Shown one piece after another: positions 28,767 through 37,606 of a stretch of DNA of 64,000 nucleotides. Position 1 is the stretch's first letter; each line of letters opens with the position of its first letter. Under the pieces are notes generated by a model. The model was not told where the DNA came from. It made no database searches and saw nothing but the letters and a program-made list of their open reading frames with translations. The translations under genes were made by a program, and so were the position numbers. Source of the stretch: Flagellimonas sediminis (lineage in GTDB: Bacteria; Bacteroidota; Bacteroidia; Flavobacteriales; Flavobacteriaceae); the NCBI RefSeq assembly GCF_010500845.1, contig NZ_JAAAMI010000002.1, positions 453,461-517,460 of the forward strand, given 5' to 3'.

Positions 28767-29963
28767 CTACAGGGTTCCTATCACTTTTAAAATACTTTTC
28801 GCTCCCAAGAAAATGGCAAAGGCCACTATGGCCATTCCCAAAACATTTTGTAAAAGGGTGTTTCTGTTTTCCCCCATAACAGATTTCTTGTTCACTACCC
28901 ACAATAACAAAAGTGCCATAATAGGCAACAAAACACCATTGGCCACCTGGGCAAATTGGATGACCTTGATGGGCTTGATGTCAAAGGACAAAAAAATCAC
29001 CCCGCAGAGCAAGACAAATGCCCATGTAAATTTGAATCTTTTATCCTGCATGCCCCCTTCCCAACCAAAACAGCTACTGGCCACATACGCAGCAGCCAAA
29101 GGAGCCGTTATGGCCGAGGTCACCCCTGCCGCCAAAAGTCCGATGGCCATAAAGTAAAGGGCCATTTTCCCAAAAAGGGGCTCCAGGCCTTTGGCCATGT
29201 CCATGGCATTGTTGATGTCGGAAATAGGTGCCGCGGAAGCCGTGATCAAAATAGCCATGGACACCAGTCCACCTAAGGCTATGGAAATGATGGTGTCCCA
29301 TTTCACGACTTTCAGGTCGTTTTGGGATTTCCATTTTTCACGCACCAAGGATGCGTGCAAGAACAGATTGTAGGGTACTACGGTTGTACCTACCAAGGCC
29401 ACTACGGTCAACAAGCTGTCTTTGGGCAGAGTTGGCACAAACATACCTTTCAAAATACCGGATAGGGAGGGCTTGGTCATGAGTGCACAAATAATGAAGC
29501 TTGCTCCCATTAATCCTACCAGACCCACAAAAATTCTTTCCAACGCTTTATAATTGCTGAACCACAGCAGGCAGAAAATGGCAATACCAATCAACATTGG
29601 GAGAAAAGGTCGTATTTGGGGATTTGGAAAAATCTGTTCAAGCCCCAAAGTAGCCCCTCCAATGTTCCCTCCTTCGTACGCCGCATTACCAATGAGAATA
29701 GCTCCCAATACCACGGCAAGGACCACATTTCGGACCCACGGTGTACCTAATTGTTCCCGAACCACGTCAACTAGGCCTTTTTGGGTCACCAAACCGATTC
29801 TCCCGGCCATGCCCTGCAATACGATCGTGGCCAGGATGGAAATCAATAAGGCCCAAATCAAGGCATATCCAAATCGCGCTCCGGCCAACGTACACATGGC
29901 AATGGTTCCAGGTCCAACAAAGGCCGCCGCCACCAACACTCCGGGTCCTATTTTTTTCAACAT
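28767..29963 (-). CDS. Nramp-family (MntH-like) transporter linked to pxpABC
   Basis: A 398-residue polytopic membrane protein of the Nramp family with about 11 transmembrane segments. In Nramp metal carriers helix 1 carries DPGN; here the first helix reads KKIGPGVLVAAAFVGPGTIAMC, which lacks that Asp and Asn pair, and helix 6 reads GLLAAGVTSAITAPLAAAYV rather than the MPH motif. It is therefore probably not a classical Mn/Fe carrier. Its stop abuts the pxpA start, as with the Nramp-like YcsG in the Bacillus kip locus. A role in importing 5-oxoproline or a related compound is an inference. Confidence 0.85.
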   Translation of the reverse strand: MLKKIGPGVLVAAAFVGPGTIAMCTLAGARFGYALIWALLISILATIVLQGMAGRIGLVTQKGLVDVVREQLGTPWVRNVVLAVVLGAILIGNAAYEGGNIGGATLGLEQIFPNPQIRPFLPMLIGIAIFCLLWFSNYKALERIFVGLVGLMGASFIICALMTKPSLSGILKGMFVPTLPKDSLLTVVALVGTTVVPYNLFLHASLVREKWKSQNDLKVVKWDTIISIALGGLVSMAILITASAAPISDINNAMDMAKGLEPLFGKMALYFMAIGLLAAGVTSAITAPLAAAYVASSCFGWEGGMQDKRFKFTWAFVLLCGVIFLSFDIKPIKVIQFAQVANGVLLPIMALLLLWVVNKKSVMGENRNTLLQNVLGMAIVAFAIFLGAKSILKVIGTL

Positions 29964-30144
29964 AAACGGGTTGATTTACGGTGTTGAATTTAACAGGATA
30001 TTGGGACAAACCATGTATTTCATCCAAAAAAATGCATTTCGTCTAAAAGTGGGATGTTTTACATCGAATTTATATACGATTTTAAAAATGGTGAAGTTAT
30101 AATAGTCCCAAATCGAACTTTGACCTTAAACTTGACAAATACTT

Positions 30145-30588
30145 ATGACATGTAAGGATTGTGATAAGAGTATTGATTCCCATCAGTATACGACTTCTAT
30201 GGAGTCTTTGGGAATCCACTTGTGCGACCGTCATTCGCGGCTCATTAAAAAAGTAATTCTTGATAACAACACGCCGTTGGAGGCCATACACCTCTTTTAC
30301 GCCCTAAAGGAAGCCGGAGCACACCCCATGTTGGAATGGTGGGACGGCAAACGATCCGTGGATATCGCCATTTCCCGTGTAAAGCTCAATATTGAGATCG
30401 ACAAGGACTACAACATGATTACCCATGAACAGGCCATCAACGATCTTGAAGATGCCATGCATTCGTTCAAAAATGGGTTCACCACCATTAGGATCCCCCA
30501 TTTGGCCATCAAATATTATTTAGAGGAAACGGTACAGAATATCTTGGGAATTATTTCAGGACTCAAAGCGAACATCAAGGCCATCTAA
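30145..30588 (+). CDS. Small zinc-finger protein with endonuclease-like (VSR/DUF559-type) domain
   Basis: A 147-residue protein of unknown function. The N-terminus carries a possible zinc site: CKDC at residues 3-6, then HLCDRH at about 25-30. Residues 60-147 show a pattern like small PD-(D/E)XK proteins of the VSR/DUF559 type: HPMLEWWDGKRSVDIAI, then KLNIEIDKDYN, then AINDLEDAMHSFKNGFTTIRIPHLAI with a helix and a final strand. Catalytic activity is uncertain because the exact acidic triad cannot be confirmed by eye. It stands alone, divergent from the Nramp gene, and overlaps the cupin gene by 4 bp tail to tail. Confidence 0.6.
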   Translation: MTCKDCDKSIDSHQYTTSMESLGIHLCDRHSRLIKKVILDNNTPLEAIHLFYALKEAGAHPMLEWWDGKRSVDIAISRVKLNIEIDKDYNMITHEQAINDLEDAMHSFKNGFTTIRIPHLAIKYYLEETVQNILGIISGLKANIKAI

Positions 30589-30995
30589 TCACAGAATTCC
30601 ACCTTGTTGTTTTTTTTGGTTTCCTTGTATTCCAAAATACTGATGCAGACAGGGTGTTCCCCTATGTTTTCCAAGTCGTTCACATAGTCTTTGCCCCTGT
30701 TCTCAAAATATTCGGTATCTCCCGGGTTTATCTTGAACATGTCGATTTTTCCATTCCCATAGCGGGTGATTACCAGACCGCCTGTTGGGCAAACCCAACC
30801 GTAGTTTGTACTATGCCTTCTAAAAGGAATCCGCTCACCGGGTGCGAGATGTAAATCCCATAGTTTGACACTTTCGTTTTCAAACACAAGTCTATTGCTT
30901 AAAGACTCTGTTATTTTTTGATGCAGCAACTCATCGATCTTCTCCTGTTCCCAAGGGTCAAAATTGCCCACCGGGTTCAATTCCACACATTGCAT
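30585..30995 (-). CDS. Cupin-like protein
   Basis: A 136-residue single-domain protein that fits a small cupin: a beta-rich core with LHLAPGERIPFRRHSTNYGWV, GNGKIDMFKINPGDTEYF and a final strand CISILEYKET. Only one of the usual histidines (in RRHS) is obvious, so metal binding is uncertain. The open frame extends upstream to a GTG at 31040, but the ATG at 30995 (MQCVELNPV) is more likely. The upstream region to 31269 (274 bp) shows no clear feature. Function unknown. Confidence 0.6.
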   Translation of the reverse strand: MQCVELNPVGNFDPWEQEKIDELLHQKITESLSNRLVFENESVKLWDLHLAPGERIPFRRHSTNYGWVCPTGGLVITRYGNGKIDMFKINPGDTEYFENRGKDYVNDLENIGEHPVCISILEYKETKKNNKVEFCD

Positions 30996-31269
30996 TCCAC
31001 TAAAATTTGAAAAATAGCGGCAAATATAGCCATTAACCACCTCAATTACAGATCGATGTGACTATTTGTTGTATTTTTCACACTTGTTAATCCTTTATGC
31101 ATACAAATTGCCAATTTTGATTGAAAAACCTTAAAATTTTGCCTTTTTCAAAAACAATCCGGGGTATGGGCTTCCGTTTGACTTTTTTATCTAATTTGTC
31201 ACCAAGTGTATCATCTTCAGGAAAATTCGAAACACTTTTCAATTTGAAACCAACTAAACCACCTCAAGA

Positions 31270-32697
31270 ATGAAAAAATTCCTTTTCGTGCTCTTAAGCC
31301 TTATCATCGTATTGGCCGCCGTCTTAACTTTTAATACCCTTTCCCTGTCTTCCAAGCAAGTAGCCACGGAACCATTGCAAAAAATGGATTTTCCGGCGAA
31401 TGCCTATCAGCACCTTTCCAAGGCAGTGCAGTTCGAAACCATTTCCTACAGCGAAGATGCCATACCGGATTCCACGGCGTTCAACGGATTCCATCAGTTT
31501 TTAAGGGAAACTTATCCTTTGATCCATGAAAAACTGTCTTTGGAGAAAATCAGTGACTACAGCCTGCTCTATACATGGGAAGGATCGGATACATCAAAGA
31601 AGCCCATCATCCTTATGTCTCACCAAGATGTGGTTCCCGTGGACCAACCTACCCTGTCCGATTGGGAGGCTCCTCCCTTTGCCGGGAAGATTACCGATAC
31701 CCATATCATCGGCAGGGGCACTTTGGATGATAAAAGTTCCTTGATGGCCTTGATGGAATCCATAGAGACTCTGCTAAAAGAATCCTTCACCCCTTCCCAG
31801 ACCATTTATTTGGCCTTTGGACATGATGAGGAACTTGGTGGTGAAAATGGGGCTCAGAAGATTGCAGCTTATCTGAAAGATAAAAGCATCCACGCGGCAA
31901 TGACCTTGGATGAGGGCGGACTGTTGGCCGAGAACATGGTCCCCGGGTTCGATAAGACCATAGCCATGCTCAATTTGGCGGAAAAAGGGTACGCGTCCTT
32001 TAACCTGATCGTAGAAACCAAGGGTGGACATAGCTCATCCCCTCCCAAAGACAATACCTTGGGCATGTTGGCACAGGCCATCGTGGATTTGGAGAACAAC
32101 CAATTGCCTTATAAACTGGTCAAGCCCATTGACTACCAATTTGAATACATGGGAGCGGAAATGCCTTTCTTTAAAAGAATGGCGTTTGCCAATCCATGGC
32201 TTTTTAAAGGACCGGTCCTAAAAGCGTTGAATGCACATACCACAACGGCCCCGACCATTGTGGAAGGTGGTGTAAAGGACAATGTGATCCCAACAGTGGG
32301 CAAGGCTACCATCAATTTTAGGATTTTGCCAGGAGAGACGGTTGCATCGGTAAAGGAGCATATCGAAAAAACCGTTGGGGATAAAGTAAAAGTGGAACTG
32401 GCAGGATTTGCCGTAGACCCCTCCCCTGTTTCAGGAATTGATTCAGACGCTTTCAAAAATCTGGAAACGACTATCCGTTCTGTTTTTCCAGATGTGGTAG
32501 TCGTGCCCGGTTTGATCGGCGGTGGCACCGACGCCCGCTATTTTTATGGGGTTTCTGACGATGTGTACCGTTTTTATCCCATCCGCATCAGTCCGGAGAG
32601 TTTTTCCCGTTTTCATGGCATTGATGAAAAAATCAGCAAGGAAAATTACAAGGAGATGGTCGAGTTTTCATATCAGATGATCAAGAGATTTAACTAA
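31270..32697 (+). CDS. M20-family carboxypeptidase (CPS1/PM20D1-like), membrane anchored
   Basis: A 475-residue metallopeptidase with an N-terminal membrane anchor (residues 2-24). Zinc-binding motifs are ILMSHQDVVPV and IIGRGTLDDKSSLMALME with the catalytic glutamate in FGHDEELGGENG. The dimerisation/lid region has ETKGGHSSSPPKDNTLGML, and the C-terminal ligand is in SFSRFHGIDEKIS. It resembles eukaryotic-type carboxypeptidase S / PM20D1 more than DapE or ArgE because of length and the N-terminal anchor. Substrates are probably peptides or N-acyl amino acids. Confidence 0.9.
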   Translation: MKKFLFVLLSLIIVLAAVLTFNTLSLSSKQVATEPLQKMDFPANAYQHLSKAVQFETISYSEDAIPDSTAFNGFHQFLRETYPLIHEKLSLEKISDYSLLYTWEGSDTSKKPIILMSHQDVVPVDQPTLSDWEAPPFAGKITDTHIIGRGTLDDKSSLMALMESIETLLKESFTPSQTIYLAFGHDEELGGENGAQKIAAYLKDKSIHAAMTLDEGGLLAENMVPGFDKTIAMLNLAEKGYASFNLIVETKGGHSSSPPKDNTLGMLAQAIVDLENNQLPYKLVKPIDYQFEYMGAEMPFFKRMAFANPWLFKGPVLKALNAHTTTAPTIVEGGVKDNVIPTVGKATINFRILPGETVASVKEHIEKTVGDKVKVELAGFAVDPSPVSGIDSDAFKNLETTIRSVFPDVVVVPGLIGGGTDARYFYGVSDDVYRFYPIRISPESFSRFHGIDEKISKENYKEMVEFSYQMIKRFN

Positions 32698-32765
32698 ATT
32701 GATTACCAACTTTCTTAATTTGAATGAAATACGAAATTTCATAAATAAATTCACTTGAAATAGAC

Positions 32766-33356
32766 TCAACCAAGTTTTTCCTTACCTGCATTAACTAATT
32801 GATCTCTCATTTTTTGATCTAAATCATGAACTTTAACTTTCCATTCTTTAACCAAATTTTCCAAATTGATGCAAAATGTGTCTGAAGACTGGTCATTTCT
32901 TTTGTTCTTTATGAACTCTTCAGCGAAATCGTAATATCTCAAAATCATTGTTGCCCCGTAATCGAAGCTTATCTCCTTGTCTATAATATTATTTTTGATG
33001 CCTATTGAAATCATCTCGCAATAGTTCAGAAGTCTATCCAATTTAGAATCAAAACTTTCAAGCTTATTCTTATCAATTGAGTCAACAACCTCATTGTACT
33101 TTTTTCCTTTCAACGATATATCAAAATTATTTAATTCATCCGCTATCTTAGAAAATCCTTCAGTAAGTATTTCTAGATTAATATCTAATGATGTTTTTCT
33201 TCTGTTCCATTCTTGGTTATCTGAATTCTCTTTGATGAGAAGTTTGACTTGTTGTTTCAAATAATAGACCTGTCTACCCGCATAGATAAGACCGCCAAAA
33301 ATTAATACAAGGGACAAAAAACCTAAAATACTAGATGTCCATTCATATGCATCCAT
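32766..33356 (-). CDS. Membrane-anchored hypothetical protein (DUF4760-like)
   Basis: A 196-residue protein with one N-terminal transmembrane helix (about residues 9-29, ILGFLSLVLIFGGLIYAGRQ), a short coiled stretch (VYYLKQQVKLLIKEN), and a helical domain (LNYCEMISIGIKNNIIDKEI, FDYGATMILRYYDFAEEFIK). The topology and the LLNYCEMISIGI segment resemble DUF4760 proteins, whose function is unknown. It is noticeably more AT-rich than its neighbours and stands alone between M20 and yifB, so it may be a recent acquisition. Confidence 0.55.
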   Translation of the reverse strand: MDAYEWTSSILGFLSLVLIFGGLIYAGRQVYYLKQQVKLLIKENSDNQEWNRRKTSLDINLEILTEGFSKIADELNNFDISLKGKKYNEVVDSIDKNKLESFDSKLDRLLNYCEMISIGIKNNIIDKEISFDYGATMILRYYDFAEEFIKNKRNDQSSDTFCINLENLVKEWKVKVHDLDQKMRDQLVNAGKEKLG

Positions 33357-33490
33357 AATACTAGTTTAATGATGTGTTTAGTTCTAAAATAAACAAAAGT
33401 TCTGATCTATTTCACTGATTTACAGTAACAATTTCAAGTAAACTAATTTTCTATTTTAATAGATAATAGTCAAAAAATTCAATTGAGCCT

Positions 33491-35026
33491 TTAACCCAGC
33501 CAACCTTCCCTATCCAAGCTCCTGTATTGGATGGCTTCGGAGATATGGTTTTCATGTAAATGCTCTTGGCCTTCCAAATCGGCAATGGTTCTGGCCACTT
33601 TTAATATTCGGTCATAGGCCCTAGCCGAAAGGTTCAAGCGTTGCATCGCACTTTTTAAAAGTGTCTTTGAAGATGCATTCAACTTACAAAATTCCCTGAT
33701 GTGCTTGGTATTCATCTGGGCATTGTAATGCAGGTCCTTGATGTCTTCAAACCTTAAGGTTTGAAAATCCCGTGCCGCCTCCACTCGCTTCCGGATCTCC
33801 ACACTGCTTTCCCCTTTTCGGTCATCGGAAAGTTTTTCAAAAGGAACCGGGGTCACTTCAATATGAATGTCGATACGATCCAACAGAGGACCTGATATCT
33901 TACCCAAATACCGTTGCATTTCAGCAGGCGAAGAAGTTACCGGGGCATCGGGATCATTGAAATATCCTCCCGGACTGGGGTTCATACTGGCCACCAACAT
34001 GAAACTGCTCGGATAGGTCACCGTGTATTGTGCCCTTGCAATGGTCACCTCCCGATCTTCCATGGGTTGGCGCATCACCTCCAACACCCTACGTTCAAAT
34101 TCGGGGAGTTCATCCAAAAACAATACACCGTTGTGAGACAAGGAAATTTCCCCAGGTTGCGGATAACCTCCCCCACCTACCAAGGCAGCACTACTGATCG
34201 TATGGTGGGGGCTACGGAACGGTCGTTGGCTCATCAACCCTTTGTTCTTTACCTTGCCCACCACGCTATGTATTTTGGTGGTTTCCAAGGCCTCATGTAA
34301 GGTCATGGGAGGCAGAATGGAAGGCAATCGCTTTGCCAACATGGTCTTTCCTGCTCCTGGCGGGCCTATCAAAATGATGTTGTGACCACCGGCAGCCGCA
34401 ATCTCCATGCAGCGTTTAATACTTTCCTGCCCCTTCACATCAGCAAAATCAAATTCGGGCAAATTCAGATGGTCATAAAATTCTTGGCGCGTATTCACTA
34501 TGGTTTCTTCCAAGGGAATGCCTTGATCAAAAAAGGCAATGACTTCTTTGATGTTTTCCACACCATACACTTGCAGTCCGTCTACAATGGCCGCTTCATT
34601 GGCATTTTCTTTTGGAAGGATGAATCCCTTGAATCCTTCATGCTCTGCCTTTATGGCAATGGGCAACGCTCCCTTAATGGGTTGCAAACTGCCATCCAAG
34701 GAGAGTTCCCCCATGATCAGATAGTTGTGGATATCTTCGGATTTGATCTGTTCCGAAGCGGCCAAAATGCCCAAGGCCAAGGTAAGATCATAGGCGGATC
34801 CTTCCTTGCGTAAATCGGCCGGGGCCATATTGATGGTGATCTTTTTGCCGGGAATCCTATACCCGTTGTTCTGCAAGGCTGCCGCAATACGGAAATTACT
34901 CTCTTTGATGGCGTTGTCCGGCAGCCCGACCAGATGATACCCTACCCCTTTATCTATGTTGACCTCTACCACAATCGTGGTCGCCTCAATGCCAAAAACG
35001 GCACTGCCATACACTTTTATAAGCAT
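33491..35026 (-). CDS. comM: YifB/ComM-family Mg-chelatase-like AAA+ ATPase
   Basis: A 511-residue protein with an N-terminal Lon-protease-like domain (residues 1-170, KVYGSAVFGIEA..., LSLDGSLQPIKGALPIA), an AAA+ module with Walker A LIGPPGAGKTMLAKRL, the family signature RPFRSPHHTISSAALVGGG and Walker B VLFLDELPEF, and a C-terminal Mg-chelatase-type helical domain. ComM is a hexameric branch-migration helicase in natural transformation of Vibrio; the flavobacterial orthologue is widely conserved. It lies 117 bp after the penicillin acylase gene on the same strand. Confidence 0.93.
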   Translation of the reverse strand: MLIKVYGSAVFGIEATTIVVEVNIDKGVGYHLVGLPDNAIKESNFRIAAALQNNGYRIPGKKITINMAPADLRKEGSAYDLTLALGILAASEQIKSEDIHNYLIMGELSLDGSLQPIKGALPIAIKAEHEGFKGFILPKENANEAAIVDGLQVYGVENIKEVIAFFDQGIPLEETIVNTRQEFYDHLNLPEFDFADVKGQESIKRCMEIAAAGGHNIILIGPPGAGKTMLAKRLPSILPPMTLHEALETTKIHSVVGKVKNKGLMSQRPFRSPHHTISSAALVGGGGYPQPGEISLSHNGVLFLDELPEFERRVLEVMRQPMEDREVTIARAQYTVTYPSSFMLVASMNPSPGGYFNDPDAPVTSSPAEMQRYLGKISGPLLDRIDIHIEVTPVPFEKLSDDRKGESSVEIRKRVEAARDFQTLRFEDIKDLHYNAQMNTKHIREFCKLNASSKTLLKSAMQRLNLSARAYDRILKVARTIADLEGQEHLHENHISEAIQYRSLDREGWLG

Positions 35027-35143
35027 TCATAAATTCTTGAAGATTACCCTCAAAAATTAACTTTTACAAATTGGCATGAGAGGGTAGATTGATGAATGCC
35101 CTATTTTGGATTGACACAGGTGCTTTCCGAATTAGTGAATGGA

Positions 35144-37537
35144 TTACTTCTTGGTAAACGTGAGCACGGATTCCGCGGTTTCCTGAATCTCCTGTTTGTT
35201 CATCATCATCTTACGGAACTTGCCCTGTACGTACATTTCAGCTTGATCTTTGTAATGCTTGCTGAACGGATTTCCCGATTGGCCCGTGGGCAAAATGCTG
35301 ATACTGTTTTCTACATCCGAAAAATCCACGATCCGGCGTGTAGATGGTCCCGAACTGACTTTGTAATAGCCTGTACTATCATACGGAAAAGAGAGGTTGT
35401 TGATGACTTCGCGGGTGCCTTCCACGGGAAACGGCCCTACATTGAAATATTTTCTAAGGGATTCCACCTTTCCAAAGGGATGCTGATGTTCCAAGGTATG
35501 CACTTTGTCCCAAGTCCATTGGCTCGCGTCCTGACCTAAATCATTCACCAAGGACTCCCAAGCATCGGCAAAGGACTTCATTACAATATCTTTTCGGGTT
35601 TCCACTACGTCTTTGGTATGCACATTGTCCCACCATTTTCCCGAATCCATTTTGGCTCCCCATGCAATCTGTCTTTTAAAAACATGGGTGTCCAGAAATT
35701 CGTTGAACATTTCAGGACCCAATTCGTCTTCCATCGTGTTTTTCGCCATAAAATACTCGCAGCGATGGTACAACGTAGGGCTTGTGCTGTTCAAAGTGTA
35801 CTCCCCGCTCCAGTTTTTAAGGGAATCGACCAGAACCAATTGCTCTGTGGACAAAAGGGATACATCGAACAGCTTGATCAATTCGGTTACCAGATCGGTA
35901 TTTACGGGTGAGGTAACATCCAAGATCATTTCGGAAAAAGATTCCTTGTCCCAATCATTTTTGGCATCCAACAACTGAACAATTCTTTTGGCCCTGTTCT
36001 CGGGCAAATAATAACCGGGGTATAACATCCCTGCAATGGAATCAGGTTGGTTGTTCGCGGAATAGACGTAATGCCAAGGCGGATTCACGGCACTTGGGTT
36101 TTCTGAAAAGTCGAGGTAACGTATGGGTTCGTCCTTACCCGAAGTGCCTTCCAAAATAAATTTAGTGGAAACGCTGTCCGGCATCTGGTATAATTTGGCT
36201 GTGGCCCACCACCCCACATTGCCTTTGGCATCACCGTACATTACATTGAGTCCTGGAGCATGTATCTTGGGAAGGGCACTTTGAAATTCCTCCAAATTGG
36301 TGGCATGGCTCAACCCATATAAAGCGTGCAACACCTCATTTTTAGGTTTGGTATAAATCCATGACATGGCCACGGGGCGTTCGCCGGATATTTGGTCGGC
36401 AATGTCGTTCATGATCGGACCGTGTTGCGATTTTTTAAAGGTAAACGATACGTCATCCCCGTCTTTCACCTTGATGGTCTTGGTGACATATTCGTAAGTC
36501 TTCCAACCGTCTACGGTTTTGTATTGTGTGGAATCCGAAGGATTGGTTTCCTCAAAGTAAAAATCGATATCATCGTTCTCGAACATGGTCAAACCATAGG
36601 CCAGGTTTCTATCATGACCCAACAAAGGAAAGGGAACTCCAGCCAAATGGTAGCCGTATTTTTCATAAGTGGGTGTGACCACATGGGCTTCATACCAAAC
36701 CGAAGGTTGTGCAAACCCAATATGGGGATCATTGGCGAAAATAACCTTACCGTTCTTGGTCTTTTCAGGAGAAACCACCCAACTGTTGCTACCTTCAAAA
36801 AGTGGGACAGGTAAATTTTTAAGAGCGGCAGTAACGCTTGCCGTAATATTGGCTCCTAACGTATCAGCTTTTATCCCATGGTAATTTTTTATCCACACGG
36901 TAGAAGTATCGGAATCGATTGCAAGGTCTTTCATGTATTCGTCCCCTAGTTTATTCCTCATACTGGTAAGCAAGGGGTCCGTTTTATGGGCCATGGCAAA
37001 ACTGAAGGCCATATAGCCCACGGCATTGTACACATCCTCTAAAGAAAAAGGTTCCTTGTCAATTCCAGTCAAATAAAATTCTATAGGGGTCGGACCCTTT
37101 TTGATGAAGTCGTTGATACCGTCCAAATAGGCCTGGGCCATCATGGCTGTCTCACTCTGTTTGTCAAGGTTGGCAACTGTTAGGGCAGATTGGTCATCGA
37201 TACCCATTGAAAGAAAAAACCTATCCGTCTTGATAAAATCCGCACCGAATACTTCCGCTATCCTACCCTTTGCCACCCTTCGCAAAAGTTCCATTTGCCA
37301 TAGCCTGTCCTGCGCATGCACATAGCCCAATGCCCTAAGGGCATCCTTTTCATTATCTGCATAAATATGAGGGATTCCATACGTATCAAAATACACATTG
37401 ACCTCACTCTGAAGGCCTTCCATGTATTTTGAACCGCTATATTCAGGTTTTAAGGAATTGAAGAAAATGGCAATGGCAATCGCCAAAAGCAGAAGTAGTC
37501 CCCCAAGTATCAGAAGTACTTTTTTAAACTTTTTCAC
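35144..37537 (-). CDS. Penicillin acylase family (Ntn-hydrolase) protein
   Basis: A 797-residue S45-family N-terminal nucleophile hydrolase. A signal or anchor helix spans residues 6-27. The alpha-chain region includes GIPHIYADNEKDALRALGYVHAQDRLWQME (cited in part). The new N-terminal serine of the beta chain is in EGSNSWVVSP near residue 250, where self-cleavage between Gly and Ser creates the active enzyme. GNVGWWATAKLYQMP and ANNQPDSI follow. Such enzymes cleave amides of many kinds, including acyl-homoserine lactones in some species; the natural substrate here is unknown. Confidence 0.92.
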   Translation of the reverse strand: MKKFKKVLLILGGLLLLLAIAIAIFFNSLKPEYSGSKYMEGLQSEVNVYFDTYGIPHIYADNEKDALRALGYVHAQDRLWQMELLRRVAKGRIAEVFGADFIKTDRFFLSMGIDDQSALTVANLDKQSETAMMAQAYLDGINDFIKKGPTPIEFYLTGIDKEPFSLEDVYNAVGYMAFSFAMAHKTDPLLTSMRNKLGDEYMKDLAIDSDTSTVWIKNYHGIKADTLGANITASVTAALKNLPVPLFEGSNSWVVSPEKTKNGKVIFANDPHIGFAQPSVWYEAHVVTPTYEKYGYHLAGVPFPLLGHDRNLAYGLTMFENDDIDFYFEETNPSDSTQYKTVDGWKTYEYVTKTIKVKDGDDVSFTFKKSQHGPIMNDIADQISGERPVAMSWIYTKPKNEVLHALYGLSHATNLEEFQSALPKIHAPGLNVMYGDAKGNVGWWATAKLYQMPDSVSTKFILEGTSGKDEPIRYLDFSENPSAVNPPWHYVYSANNQPDSIAGMLYPGYYLPENRAKRIVQLLDAKNDWDKESFSEMILDVTSPVNTDLVTELIKLFDVSLLSTEQLVLVDSLKNWSGEYTLNSTSPTLYHRCEYFMAKNTMEDELGPEMFNEFLDTHVFKRQIAWGAKMDSGKWWDNVHTKDVVETRKDIVMKSFADAWESLVNDLGQDASQWTWDKVHTLEHQHPFGKVESLRKYFNVGPFPVEGTREVINNLSFPYDSTGYYKVSSGPSTRRIVDFSDVENSISILPTGQSGNPFSKHYKDQAEMYVQGKFRKMMMNKQEIQETAESVLTFTKK

Positions 37538-37606
37538 GAAGATATGGTTAAGTCAATTAGTCACTCTAAGGTATAACTAATTTCCTACTCCCATGAAAAA
37601 TAATCG

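Noticed and set aside
32720..32745. Terminator between the M20 peptidase and DUF4760-like genes
   Set aside because: Only a weak AT stem (GAAAT/ATTTC) is present, with no T tract on either strand.
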